A stretch of DNA of 64,000 nucleotides, taken from NCBI RefSeq assembly GCF_009939005.1, contig NZ_JAACJS010000006.1, forward strand, positions 1 through 64,000, read 5' to 3'. A program made the position numbers and the translations under genes. The notes beneath the pieces were generated by a model, which was not told the origin of the DNA, ran no database searches, and saw only the letters and a list, made by a program, of their open reading frames with translations. The stretch is from Sediminibacterium roseum. Its GTDB lineage: Bacteria; Bacteroidota; Bacteroidia; Chitinophagales; Chitinophagaceae. Positions 8,489 through 18,029 of this stretch are shown here, one piece after another (the stretch's first letter is position 1; the number at the start of each line of letters is the position of its first letter).

Positions 8489-8869
8489 TTATTTCTTAGC
8501 CTTTTCTTTCTTCGTACCGTATTTAGAACGGCTCTTTTTACGGTCTTTCACACCTGCAGTATCCAGGCTTCCGCGAACGATGTGGTAACGTACACCCGGC
8601 AAGTCTTTTACACGGCCTCCACGGATCAGTACGATTGAGTGCTCCTGTAAGTTGTGGCCCTCACCCGGAATATAGGCGATCACCTCGATCTTATTGGTCA
8701 AACGAACCTTCGCCACTTTACGAAGCGCCGAGTTTGGTTTCTTAGGCGTAGTTGTATATACACGGGTACATACACCACGGCGCTGTGGACATGCATCCAG
8801 AGCCCTTGATTTACTTTTAGCCCTGATAATTTCGCGACCTTTTCTAACTAATTGCTGTATTGTAGGCAT
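8489..8869 (-). CDS. rpsL: 30S ribosomal protein S12
   Basis: 126 residues; S12 sits at the decoding site and controls accuracy. The sequence carries the hallmark segments [39 protein letters not shown] and [12 protein letters not shown]. Lys43 and Lys88, whose substitution gives streptomycin resistance, are the wild-type residues, as is Pro91. The C-terminus is Lys-rich ([11 protein letters not shown]). First gene of its operon, about 20 nt after the promoter at 8896-8927. Confidence 0.98.
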   Translation of the reverse strand: MPTIQQLVRKGREIIRAKSKSRALDACPQRRGVCTRVYTTTPKKPNSALRKVAKVRLTNKIEVIAYIPGEGHNLQEHSIVLIRGGRVKDLPGVRYHIVRGSLDTAGVKDRKKSRSKYGTKKEKAKK

Positions 8870-8895
8870 TCTATACCGTTTAAAATTTCGGACGG

Positions 8896-8927
8896 CAAAG
8901 GTAATGGCTGGAACGGAAAAACCAAAA
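8896..8927 (-). promoter_or_regulatory. promoter of rpsL-rpsG
   Basis: The minus strand has TACCTTTG (8896-8903) as -7 box and TTTTGG (8922-8927) about 18 nt upstream as a -33 element, matching the Bacteroidota primary sigma consensus. The -7 box lies 27 nt from the ATG. Confidence 0.65.
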
Positions 8928-9167
8928 TTGTTTTATACTTTTTTAGCCCGCGGGCCGTATTTCAAGCGGAAATCCACCTGAAAAATGTTGATAAACCCGG
9001 AATACCTGAATTTACCCGCGAATATATCCACAGTAAAAATACGCAACACCCTCCTATTTTTCACCCTTTTTGATCCCTGCTGATGGAAATGTTCCCCGGC
9101 TGATTTTTCTTTGCACCTGTAACCTCCACTACAGCTGAATTCTTTAATCATTTAAAGGAACAGTTTT

Positions 9168-12100
9168 ATGCGTGGATGGAGTCTTTTGATCATTTTTATA
9201 CTAACCGGCCAACTTCGGCCGGTGTACGGGCAGCAGGTTGTAAGCCCGGTTTTTTATTCCGTTCCCGGTTCGGTTTATGCCCAGAATTTTGATGGGCTCC
9301 CTTCCTCGGGCACCTTCAGCCTGTCCGGAAAAGGCCCTTTCAACCTGTCTGCGGCCCCGGTTTCGGCAACCAATATGGGCGGGTGGCAGATCTTCCTGTT
9401 TTCGGGCAGCAACGCCAATGCGGGGTTCGGGGTAGCCACAGGTTCTTCTACCGGTAACGCCGTTTACAGCCTGGGAGCAGGCGGCTCGGGCGAGCGCGCC
9501 CTGGGCTCGTTGTCGTCCGGCGCCGGTATTTATGCGATGGGCGCGGTTCTTACCAACCAAACGGGCGGGCCCCTGAATCAGGTTACCGTCGGTTTTACAG
9601 CGGAACAATGGCGCAAGGGAGGGTCGGGAAACAGGAACACCTGGACCTGCCGTTACAAAACGGGGACGATCACAAGCATAGACCAGTCGAACCTCACCGA
9701 CGAGCCCAACCTTAATTTCGGATCCGTGATCGCAACCACTTCCGTTGCTACCCTGGTGGGCAACCAGCCCGAGAACCAACAGGCGGTTTCTTACACCATT
9801 ACCGGCCTCAACTGGAAGGCAGGCGAACAATTGCTGCTTCGATGGGATGACGCCGATGAAACCGGCAACGACGACATTGTTGCGATCGATAATTTCAATT
9901 TCTCGGCGGTACTGGTAAGCACTGCGCCCGTAATTACATCCGTTGCGTCAGCAAACATCACGACAAATACGGCGGAGATCAGCGCTGTTGTAAACGATAA
10001 TTATGCGGGCACCATCGTGCGCATTGAATACGATACTTCGGCCGTTTTCTCAAACCCGTCTATCCTGCGCCCGCCGTTGGATACGTTGCCCCCCGGCTCC
10101 GGCAATACAAACATCAATGCGCAGTTGCCCGCATTGCTGCCCGGCAGGTTTTATTATTTCCGCATCAGGGCGCAGAACAGTTTGGGAACGGCAATCACTG
10201 CAGCAAAGAATTTTACAACCCTGTTTGAAGCGCCTGTTGTTACGGCGTTGTCCGCCACTTCGGTTTCTACGTGCACGGCGGTTGTAACCGCGGGCGCCAG
10301 CGGTGAAGGCATTTCTGAAAAAGGAATCGTGTGGGCCATTACCAACAATCCTTCCATCTTAAATAATACAATCATCGCCGGTACAGGAAGCGGAAATTTC
10401 TCGAGGCTGGTCACCGGGTTGCCGCAGGGAAGCGTTGTTTTTATCCGGGCCTATGCGATCAATGCGGGAGGCATCGCGTATGGAGATACCATTCGCATTG
10501 TAACACAAACGGTGGTGAGTTCCATCCTCCCCGCAACGGTAATAAAAACAAACGCAGCAACGGTTCAATTTGTTATGAAAACGGCACAGGCACTGACCGG
10601 TCTATCGCCTTCCAATTTCGAACTACAAACAGTTGGTGTAACGGGTGCATCGGTCACGTCCGTTGCTTCGAACGCAAACGGTTTTACCATCACGGTAAAT
10701 ACGGGAAACGGTAACGGAACCCTGTCGCTTACGCTTGTGAACGATTCCGGTTTGTCGTTGCCGGTCAACAACAAACCATTCAGCGCCCCGGGCCATTACC
10801 TTACTGATAAACTTGCGCCACAATTACGGAAATTAGACATCCCTCCCGCGTCGATGAAGATCGGCGACACCGTTGCCGTTACCATTTCGCTCCTCCCCGA
10901 TCCCGAAGTTTTGAAACTGAATGGCGGAAATATAAATGGCTTTTCTCTTTCGCCCTGGGTTAAAAAGAACGACAGCATCTATACATCGTCATTCGTTGTT
11001 GCATCCGGTGGCAATGATGTTGAAGCATCAAAAAATATTCCTTTTTTACTATCGATGAGCGATTCAATTGGCAACACGAACCAGGTTGTTTCGTCGGTCA
11101 TCCAACCCGATGACCCGCTTGATGCGAACAGGCCCTATATCTTGTCGGTACAAAACCCGCCGAAAGGAATTTACAAGACCGGCGATACGCTGGATTTTAT
11201 TTTTACGTTCAATGAAAAGGTGAACGTGTCCAATGCCGGTGTTCCTTCCATCACGGTAACCATAGGTGCCCGGGGCAGGACCGCTTTGTTTGCAGGTGGA
11301 AACAACTCCGATCGCCTGCTCCTGCGTTACATTATCGTTCCGGACGATCTTGACATCGACGGGATCAAGACCACCTCCAGTATCACATTGAACGGCGCGT
11401 CGATAAAAGACATTGCGGGAAACAATGCACTGCTGGGTTTTACCGGTAACGCACCATCCAACGGGATCCTGGTTGATGCGGTTGCGCCCGTTATCAACGC
11501 CGTTCAGTTGCCGGCCAATAAAACATACAGGGCCGGTGATACGCTTCAGTTTGTGTTCGGCTTTTCGAAAGGAATTATTCTCACATCAAAAGAAGATACA
11601 CCTGTAGTAAAACTAACCATCGGCACGCTGGATAAAGATCTATCGTTCAGGAAGCAATCCGAAACAAACAATCTCCTTTTCACTTACATTACCGAGTACG
11701 GCGACATTGATAAAAACGGGATCAGCCTCTCCTCATCTATTACAACCAAAAAAAGTATAACGGACAGTCTCGGCAACCCGGCGAACCTGAATTTCAAAAC
11801 CACTTCGCTTGCCAATATCAGGATAGATGGGGTGGCTCCCGTTTTCAGCACTGCCGCACCCGAAAATGTTTTTGTATGCGAAAACGGATCTCTCACCATA
11901 ACAAATGTTTTCGCCATAAACGACGACGAGGCAGGCGAGCTGGTGAGCTGGCGAATCAGGAACACACCCGTGATGGGAACGGTTTCATTGGCAGCATTTT
12001 CCCTGACTTCTACCGGGAAAAATATCATCCCGGCAGGTATTGTATATAGACCGTACCCGGATAAAAACGGCACCGATACACTCATTACCGAATTGACCGA

Positions 12101-14312
12101 CGGCATCAACACCAGCCAGAAAACGATCCTCATATCCATACAGCCTGCGCTGCGAAACAATATCATCTCTACAAATCAATTGATCTGTGAAGAGAAACCA
12201 CCCGCGTTGCTCACAGGAAGCCCGGTATTTGGCGGGGCCGGATCATTCAAATATGTATGGGACTCTTCGGTTGATGCTGTGCGGTTTTATCCTGTACAGG
12301 TGGGGGGCGACCAGGCCTTTTACCAGCCTCCATCGTTGCGCGGTAATACATGGTTCAGGCGGAGAGTAATGTCCGGTGCATGTGCCGATACCTCTGTGCC
12401 CGTCAGCATCTCCCTGGCAAAGAACGGGTACTGGACGGGCGGCAAAAGCAGCGACTGGAACAACCCGGCCAACTGGTGCGGAAGTTTTATCCCGGGTGCT
12501 GCCACAAATGTGATGGTGTTTGCCGATGCCCCGTATCAGCCACAGGTAAAAGACACGGCATCGTGTAACGATATTTTACTGGGCGATGGTGCAAGACTGT
12601 CGATCACAGGAAGCCTCTCGCTTTCAGGAAACATTACAGCATCGCCGGGATCGGTACAGGCAAATAAAGGAACGATAACCTGCAGCGGCAACTTTCAGCA
12701 AAACATTAATGGCGATCATTTTGAAAAGAACAGCATACAAACGCTGATCATCGATAATGCTGCGGGCGTTTCATTGTCGCACGAACCCGAACTTAGCGGC
12801 GCGCTGGTTCTTACAAAAGGTTTCCTGCAAACAAACGATCACCTGCTGTTGAAAGAAGGTGCGATGATCGGGGCTTCTGCAAGCGGCACGGCAGTTATCG
12901 GGAAGGTTTCCATTACGTATCTTATCAAAGGCGGCAGAAAGTCTTTTCAACTGTTCGGCCATCCATTCAATCATTCCATTGGTTTGAAGATGATCGGCGA
13001 CAGTATCGATATCACAGGGGAAAACGGATCATTACAAGGATTTACAACAACCGCCAGTAACGAACCGTCTGCATTTCGTTATGATTTTACAAGGGGAAAC
13101 GATTCGACTGGAATCGATGCAGGCTGGCTGCCTTTCACCAACACAAATGGAATTGGCAACAACGCGTGGCAGCCGTATACAGGCATCCGTTTGCTTTTCA
13201 GCGGCGCCCCGGGGCAAGGTTCGGATGGTAAACCTCCGGGCGACGGGAGCAATGGCACCTATTATCCGAATTCCGTTCTGCTGAAACTTACAGGAGAAAT
13301 AAACAACGGCGAACAGGGCGTGGTCTTACCGGGCAGTGCATATGCAAACTACCATGTAATAGCGAACCCGTTTGCAGCAAATATCGAAATGTCAAGAATC
13401 ACAAAGAGCCCTGGCATTGCCAACCATTACTGGTTGTGGAACCCGCAACAGGGAAAACGCGGCGGCTATACAAGCTTTCCATTCAGCAGTGCAAATGCGC
13501 TTTCCGTGCTTGGCGCGTTCGTTGTCAAAACCAGTGGCAGTAACAACAACAGCCTGCTTTTTACGGAACAGTGCAAAACTACTGCTGCTGCAGGCACTGT
13601 ACTCCCTTTCGCATCTGATGATCTTTTCTTCATTGAACTGAGATTAGAATCGGACAGTATTTTCTGGGACCGCATACTGCTTCTTCAACTGGACAGTGCA
13701 AGAGCCGGCGTGGACCGGAACGACGCCGAAAAATTCATCAATGACGATGTGAATTTATATTTCCTCAGCAGGGAACACAAAAAGCTGTCCATTGATGCAA
13801 GGCCCGTAACCAATGAAACCATTATCCCCATTGGATTACAGGCGAACGGGAACAACCGGTTCTCCCTCCGCGTTGCCAATGTAAAAGTACCTGCATCCAG
13901 TACTTTGATGCTGCACGATAAATACCTGGACAAATGGATGCCGCTCGAGAAAGACAGCATTTATCAATTCAATACCATAGATGACACATTGAGTAAAGGC
14001 GACAAGAGATTTGAGTTAGCTACCAGGCCGCCGGATACAGATCGTTTTTTAGCAAACAAAAACCTCGTGATGAAAACCTACCCAATTCCTGCAAAACATA
14101 CCATTGTTGTAAAGTACGCGTCTACCGAAACGGCCAATACAACAATAAGGATCGTTGACCTGTCCGGACACCTTATTAAAACCGTTCCGCTTGGTATGCA
14201 AAAACAGGGGCAGGTTATCGTTCCCGTGGCAAATCTTCAAAGTGGAATTTATATAGTTGAAATCAAGTGTGGGAATGATGTAAGCAGCCAAAAGATCATT
14301 ATTGCACACTAG
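9168..14312 (+). CDS. giant multidomain T9SS-secreted protein
   Basis: 1714 residues. A signal peptide ends near VYG-QQ. Residues about 25-245 form a jelly-roll-like domain (YAQNFDGLP, then GFTAEQWR, then ERALGSL) of the kind seen in T9SS or PEP-type surface proteins. Fibronectin III-like modules follow at about 250-450 (APVITSVASANITTNTAEIS; PGRFYYFRIRAQNSLG). Next come repeated Ig-like units, two of them clear copies (ILSVQNPPKGIYKTGDTLDF and AVQLPANKTYRAGDTLQF). A beta-solenoid-like stretch around 1150-1300 follows. The T9SS sorting domain occupies about the last 85 residues (MKTYPIPAKHTIVVKY, then GIYIVEIKCG). No catalytic motif was recognised. An adhesive or matrix role is inference. It is flanked by genes on the other strand, so it is monocistronic. 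Confidence 0.85.
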   Translation: MRGWSLLIIFILTGQLRPVYGQQVVSPVFYSVPGSVYAQNFDGLPSSGTFSLSGKGPFNLSAAPVSATNMGGWQIFLFSGSNANAGFGVATGSSTGNAVYSLGAGGSGERALGSLSSGAGIYAMGAVLTNQTGGPLNQVTVGFTAEQWRKGGSGNRNTWTCRYKTGTITSIDQSNLTDEPNLNFGSVIATTSVATLVGNQPENQQAVSYTITGLNWKAGEQLLLRWDDADETGNDDIVAIDNFNFSAVLVSTAPVITSVASANITTNTAEISAVVNDNYAGTIVRIEYDTSAVFSNPSILRPPLDTLPPGSGNTNINAQLPALLPGRFYYFRIRAQNSLGTAITAAKNFTTLFEAPVVTALSATSVSTCTAVVTAGASGEGISEKGIVWAITNNPSILNNTIIAGTGSGNFSRLVTGLPQGSVVFIRAYAINAGGIAYGDTIRIVTQTVVSSILPATVIKTNAATVQFVMKTAQALTGLSPSNFELQTVGVTGASVTSVASNANGFTITVNTGNGNGTLSLTLVNDSGLSLPVNNKPFSAPGHYLTDKLAPQLRKLDIPPASMKIGDTVAVTISLLPDPEVLKLNGGNINGFSLSPWVKKNDSIYTSSFVVASGGNDVEASKNIPFLLSMSDSIGNTNQVVSSVIQPDDPLDANRPYILSVQNPPKGIYKTGDTLDFIFTFNEKVNVSNAGVPSITVTIGARGRTALFAGGNNSDRLLLRYIIVPDDLDIDGIKTTSSITLNGASIKDIAGNNALLGFTGNAPSNGILVDAVAPVINAVQLPANKTYRAGDTLQFVFGFSKGIILTSKEDTPVVKLTIGTLDKDLSFRKQSETNNLLFTYITEYGDIDKNGISLSSSITTKKSITDSLGNPANLNFKTTSLANIRIDGVAPVFSTAAPENVFVCENGSLTITNVFAINDDEAGELVSWRIRNTPVMGTVSLAAFSLTSTGKNIIPAGIVYRPYPDKNGTDTLITELTDGINTSQKTILISIQPALRNNIISTNQLICEEKPPALLTGSPVFGGAGSFKYVWDSSVDAVRFYPVQVGGDQAFYQPPSLRGNTWFRRRVMSGACADTSVPVSISLAKNGYWTGGKSSDWNNPANWCGSFIPGAATNVMVFADAPYQPQVKDTASCNDILLGDGARLSITGSLSLSGNITASPGSVQANKGTITCSGNFQQNINGDHFEKNSIQTLIIDNAAGVSLSHEPELSGALVLTKGFLQTNDHLLLKEGAMIGASASGTAVIGKVSITYLIKGGRKSFQLFGHPFNHSIGLKMIGDSIDITGENGSLQGFTTTASNEPSAFRYDFTRGNDSTGIDAGWLPFTNTNGIGNNAWQPYTGIRLLFSGAPGQGSDGKPPGDGSNGTYYPNSVLLKLTGEINNGEQGVVLPGSAYANYHVIANPFAANIEMSRITKSPGIANHYWLWNPQQGKRGGYTSFPFSSANALSVLGAFVVKTSGSNNNSLLFTEQCKTTAAAGTVLPFASDDLFFIELRLESDSIFWDRILLLQLDSARAGVDRNDAEKFINDDVNLYFLSREHKKLSIDARPVTNETIIPIGLQANGNNRFSLRVANVKVPASSTLMLHDKYLDKWMPLEKDSIYQFNTIDDTLSKGDKRFELATRPPDTDRFLANKNLVMKTYPIPAKHTIVVKYASTETANTTIRIVDLSGHLIKTVPLGMQKQGQVIVPVANLQSGIYIVEIKCGNDVSSQKIIIAH

Positions 14313-14645
14313 GCGGTGGCAACATTGAGCAATGAGCGCATACCTGAACATCGAATTCGAACAGCGAAATAATCCCGAATTTGGTTGTACCATTTCGCAT
14401 CATGGATAAGACAGGCTTGACAACGTTTAACAGAGCGATGGGACGATATATTTTCGTTTCTGCGTTGGTTAATACAAGGTTTATCAAAAAAAAAATGCTT
14501 TTATGTGAATACTGATGTGATTCACATAAAAGCACAGGTAAATTAATGCAATAAAGAGAACAGGTTATTCCTTAACACGCACAACGCCGTCTACCGTTCT
14601 TATTGGTTCGCATCAATGTTTATTGAGGTTTTCCAGGTTCCGTTG
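14313..14645. other. intergenic region between convergent genes
   Basis: 333 bp between the giant T9SS gene and ilvE. The only recognisable element is the ilvE terminator at 14486-14534. The ~110 bp between that hairpin and the ilvE stop look like 3' untranslated sequence. Confidence 0.6.
14486..14534 (-). terminator. intrinsic terminator of ilvE
   Basis: A 15-bp perfect stem (14496-14510 with 14520-14534, loop 9 nt) is followed on the minus strand by ten T residues (14486-14495). The poly-T tract is only on this side, so it serves the leftward ilvE transcript. Confidence 0.85.
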
Positions 14646-15710
14646 TCAGATCCTGAACATCCAGCCATGCGTATCTGCGGCAGCGCCATTACGGATAGCG
14701 TTCAGGCGTTTTTTGAGTTCAGGAGCGGTTGTCCAGGCATCGGTATCAAAGTGCATTATATAGTCTTTGTATTTCAGTTCTTTGATAAGAGAGATCGTGG
14801 CTGCCGTTCCCGTACCAAATACTTCGCGCAGTTCGCCTGATTTGTGTGCGGCGATCAGGTCGTCGATGCTGATCTTTTGTTCCACCACCTCGAGACCCAT
14901 TTCTGCAAGCACCGTCATCGCGCTATCTCGTGTTACACCCGCGAGGATGGTACCGTCTTCGAGCGAAGGAGTGATTGCTTTATTGCCGATCACGAAGAAC
15001 ACGTTCATCGTTCCCACCTCCTGGAGGTATTTGTGTTCAAAAGCATCGGTCCACAAAACCTGGTCGTAACCCTGTTTTTTTGCCATGGTGGTTGCCAGCA
15101 TGCTTCCACCATAATTACCCGCATTTTTTGCGTAACCCACACCACCCGGGGCCGCACGTGTATAGTTTTCCTCGATGTAAATACGCATTGGCGCGGCGTA
15201 GTAAGGGCCGGTAGGGCTGAGTATGATCAGGAACTTGTAAGTTTCAGAAGGTTTTACACCGATCACGGGGTCTGACGAGAACATGAATGGGCGGATGTAA
15301 AGCGAGTGATCGGCCATAGACGGGATCCAGTTCCTGTCGAGGTCAATGAGCATACGCATCCCTTCAATAAATATTTCTTCCGGCACCACAGGCATATTCA
15401 TGCGCTCTGCAGAAATATTGAAACGTTTAAAATTATCATACGGACGAAAAATAGCTGCATTGCCGTCTGTATCTTTATACGCTTTGATCCCTTCAAAGAT
15501 CGCCTGCCCATAATGCAACGCTGCCAGGGAAGGCTCAAGAAGCAAAGGTTGGTAAGGTTTGATCTCTACATTTTTCCACTCTCCGTTTTCATAATCCGCT
15601 TCCAGCATGTGGTCGGTAAAATAACGGCCAAACGGAAGATTCTCGAGGTTGATGTCCTGTAATTTACTGGTCTCAACTTTTGTAATGTTTATGCCTGCTG
15701 CTGCTACCAT
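14646..15710 (-). CDS. ilvE: branched-chain amino acid aminotransferase
   Basis: 354 residues from the ATG at 15710. An upstream in-frame ATG (15737) would precede the -7-like box TTTATTTG at 15727-15734, so I reject it. The enzyme transfers amino groups between Leu, Ile or Val and 2-oxoglutarate using PLP. The fold-type IV motif GYAKNAGNYGGSM contains the PLP lysine (residue 195); also visible are LHYGQAIFEGIKAY, the LYIRPFMFSSD region, the EVGTMNVFFVI strand and VFGTGTAATI, which binds the cofactor phosphate. The length and LEPSLAALHYGQ start place it in the larger BCAT group found in Bacteroidota. It stands alone, with its own terminator. Confidence 0.95.
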   Translation of the reverse strand: MVAAAGINITKVETSKLQDINLENLPFGRYFTDHMLEADYENGEWKNVEIKPYQPLLLEPSLAALHYGQAIFEGIKAYKDTDGNAAIFRPYDNFKRFNISAERMNMPVVPEEIFIEGMRMLIDLDRNWIPSMADHSLYIRPFMFSSDPVIGVKPSETYKFLIILSPTGPYYAAPMRIYIEENYTRAAPGGVGYAKNAGNYGGSMLATTMAKKQGYDQVLWTDAFEHKYLQEVGTMNVFFVIGNKAITPSLEDGTILAGVTRDSAMTVLAEMGLEVVEQKISIDDLIAAHKSGELREVFGTGTAATISLIKELKYKDYIMHFDTDAWTTAPELKKRLNAIRNGAAADTHGWMFRI

Positions 15711-15775
15711 AGTTTTATATTTGACGCAAATAAACAAAAAATCTGAAAACTAACGACTGTTAATATTTCAACGGC

Positions 15776-16303
15776 ATGAGTGACCCGAATTTCCAGCTAC
15801 CTGATTTCCTGATCGCTGACCTTTATAAGCATAGCATCGTTATGGCTGGTGATGAACCGAAGACCGAAAGAAAACCGCCCGCGAAAACCGCCCCGGCTGT
15901 CGACCGCCAGTGGTTTCTGGGCAGCAATTTACGAAAAATTACGCTGCTGGTAAGCGAAAAAGAAGCTGTGTACCTGCAAGACGATTCGTTGCAGTTCCTT
16001 TCCAATATTTTAGGCGCCTGCAAGCTCAATCTTGGCGATGTGGCGATCGTTAACCACTACAACGATGCGGTTGATTATCATTTTATAAAGGAAAAGCTTG
16101 CGCCGACCAGTTTATTGCTTTTTGGCGTAACGGCGGAGGAAGTTCAATTGCCATTTACAGTTCCGTACTACCAGGTACAGAAATACGACGACAGGCAATT
16201 CCTGCTCGCGCCCGCATTGAACACCATGTTGGGCGAATCGCAGGAGGCGAGGCTCGAAAAAAGCAAGCTTTGGCTGAGCCTTAAAAAAATGTTCAACATA
16301 TAG
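15776..16303 (+). CDS. conserved protein, possible DNA polymerase III psi-like subunit
   Basis: 175 residues, no signal peptide or membrane segment. I do not recognise a named family with certainty. The layout parallels E. coli HolD (psi): a short N-terminal tail, then a Pro/Ala/Lys-rich linker (35-45), a beta strand KITLLVS, a helix with LQFLSNILGACKLN, a strand VAIVNHYN, a strand TSLLLFGVT, and a final APALNTMLGESQEARLEKSKLW, where psi ends with a similar SPAL...ARAALWQQ element. It is 26 bp upstream of rdgB and likely co-transcribed. The psi assignment is a structural-pattern inference; simple conserved-hypothetical status is the safe call. Confidence 0.6.
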   Translation: MSDPNFQLPDFLIADLYKHSIVMAGDEPKTERKPPAKTAPAVDRQWFLGSNLRKITLLVSEKEAVYLQDDSLQFLSNILGACKLNLGDVAIVNHYNDAVDYHFIKEKLAPTSLLLFGVTAEEVQLPFTVPYYQVQKYDDRQFLLAPALNTMLGESQEARLEKSKLWLSLKKMFNI

Positions 16304-16329
16304 AAGTTTACAGCGGCAAATAAATCCAA

Positions 16330-16911
16330 ATGAAAACAACCCTGATTTTCGCTACCAATAACCAGAACAAGGTTGAAGAGATCCGCGCCGTTATGGGTGC
16401 ATTGTTCGAGATCATCACGTTGAAAGAAGCAGGTATCGACATCGATATCCCGGAACCCCACGACACATTGGAGGCCAATGCGTCTGAAAAATCACAGACC
16501 ATTCACAACCTCACGGGCCAGAATTGTTTCAGTGAGGACACAGGGCTTGAAATAGACGCGCTGAACGGCGAACCCGGCGTAAAAAGCGCGCGCTACGCAG
16601 GCGATGGAAGGGATTTTCAAAAAAACATTGACAAGGTTTTGGAAAAACTCCAGGGAAAAACAAACCGCGCCGCGCGATTCAGGACCGTGATCTCACTGAT
16701 CCTCGATAACAAAGAATACCTGTTCGAAGGGGTTTGCGAAGGGCACATCCTGGAAGATCAGAGAGGCTCTCATGGGTTTGGTTACGATCCGGTTTTCGTT
16801 CCCACGGGTTCAGCCGCCAGTTTTGCAGAAATGACAATGGCAGAAAAGAACAAATACAGTCATCGCAAAAAAGCGGTTGCAAAGCTGATCGGTTTCTTAA
16901 ACGCACGATGA
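16330..16911 (+). CDS. rdgB: RdgB/HAM1 non-canonical purine NTP pyrophosphatase
   Basis: 193 residues. The enzyme hydrolyses dITP, XTP and ITP to monophosphates, keeping deaminated purines out of DNA and RNA. All family motifs are present: IFATNNQNKVEEI at the N-terminus (nucleotide and metal binding), CFSEDTGLEIDALNGEPGV with the catalytic Asp, SARYAG, GSHGFGYDPVFVP and YSHRKKA. It starts 26 bp after the psi-like gene, probably one transcript. A nucleotide-pool sanitiser next to a possible replisome subunit would be functionally sensible. Confidence 0.96.
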   Translation: MKTTLIFATNNQNKVEEIRAVMGALFEIITLKEAGIDIDIPEPHDTLEANASEKSQTIHNLTGQNCFSEDTGLEIDALNGEPGVKSARYAGDGRDFQKNIDKVLEKLQGKTNRAARFRTVISLILDNKEYLFEGVCEGHILEDQRGSHGFGYDPVFVPTGSAASFAEMTMAEKNKYSHRKKAVAKLIGFLNAR

Positions 16912-17022
16912 CCGTTAGCTGAGCCGTTGTTTTTTTGTTGTGCCTGTTGATCGGTCTATCGATCTTTACTGTCAACCAAAAAATATGCATTCAACAGGCG
17001 ATCCAATAAATAAAAACAAATC

Positions 17023-17457
17023 ATGAACCGCATCAAGATAGACCTCCCCGAACACTTTTATTTTTCAACGATGCTCTCCATCCGTATTACGGACATCAAT
17101 TACGGCGGCCATGTGGGAAACGATAGTTTTCTTTCCCTTATTCACGAAGCGAGGCAACAGTTTCTTTTGTCACATGGCTACAAAGAACTCGATATAGAAG
17201 GTTTTGGCCTGATCATGGCCGATGTAGCCATCGAGTACAAAAAAGAACTCAGTCACCGCGACCAGGTAAAAATATCCGTAGCCGCCGATGGGTTCGACAA
17301 ACTCGGTTTCGATATTTTTTACAGGATCGAACTCATCGAAAACGAAGCGTTGACCCTCGCCGGGAAAGCAAAAACAGGGATGATGGGATTTGATTACGCA
17401 ACAAAGAAGAAGATGGCAATACCAACATCGGTGATCAATAAATTGTCAGCCGGTTAA
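17023..17457 (+). CDS. hotdog-fold acyl-CoA thioesterase
   Basis: 144 residues of the 4-hydroxybenzoyl-CoA thioesterase (YbgC/FadM-like) family. The N-terminal motif ITDINYGGHVGNDSFLSLIHEAR contains the usual D-x-N-x-x-x-H-V-x-N pattern of the active site, and VAIEYKKELSHRDQVKISV is the second hotdog strand pair. It should cleave acyl-CoA thioesters in the cytosol; the chain length preferred cannot be told. It follows rdgB by 111 bp on the same strand. Confidence 0.85.
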   Translation: MNRIKIDLPEHFYFSTMLSIRITDINYGGHVGNDSFLSLIHEARQQFLLSHGYKELDIEGFGLIMADVAIEYKKELSHRDQVKISVAADGFDKLGFDIFYRIELIENEALTLAGKAKTGMMGFDYATKKKMAIPTSVINKLSAG

Positions 17458-17549
17458 CTGGTCATTTCGCTTTTGCGAATTGAAAAAAAGATTAATTTTT
17501 TTTATCGTGGCTTAATAATCTTACATTAGGTAACGCCAAAATTTTTAAC

Positions 17550-18023
17550 ATGAAACGCCCGCTTTTCATCTGCCTGCTTTTTTTAATTCCTTTCCTTGCA
17601 CCTGCACAAAAAGCGGAGCCGTCTCAACAAACAAAGGTCAGCGAATCCAAACAGGAAAAGATCAAGCTCCTCATGGAAACAACAGGTTCGGCTAAGCTGA
17701 GTTTACAGATGATGAGTAGTTTGGTCCAGTCGATGAAAATACGTTACCCGAACGTGGACAATGCGTTCTGGGAGGAATTTTTAAAAGAGTCTAAAACCGA
17801 AGACCTGATGGGTTTAATGTTGCCCGTCTACGATAAATATCTAACCGAACCGGATATCGACGCCTTGCTTGTTTTCTACAATTCTCCCGTGGGAAAAAAA
17901 TTTACTTCATCCATGCCATTCATTTTGAAAGAATCGATGGAAATTGGTGAGAGCTGGGGCCGGCAGGTTGGTGAAAAGGTGATGAGTAAATTAAAGGCAA
18001 AGGGTTACATCAAAGAAAAATAA
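17550..18023 (+). CDS. secreted DUF2059 protein
   Basis: 157 residues with a signal peptide (MKRPLFICLLFLIPFLAPAQ). The mature part is all-helical and matches the DUF2059 pattern: KIKLLMETTGSAKLSLQMMSSLV, then LMGLMLPVYDKYLTEPDIDALLVFY, then NSPVGKKFTSSMPFILKESM. Function is unknown; members are periplasmic. It is convergent with aroE, with only 6 bp between the stop codons and no clear terminator. Confidence 0.85.
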   Translation: MKRPLFICLLFLIPFLAPAQKAEPSQQTKVSESKQEKIKLLMETTGSAKLSLQMMSSLVQSMKIRYPNVDNAFWEEFLKESKTEDLMGLMLPVYDKYLTEPDIDALLVFYNSPVGKKFTSSMPFILKESMEIGESWGRQVGEKVMSKLKAKGYIKEK

Positions 18024-18029
18024 CGCCGG

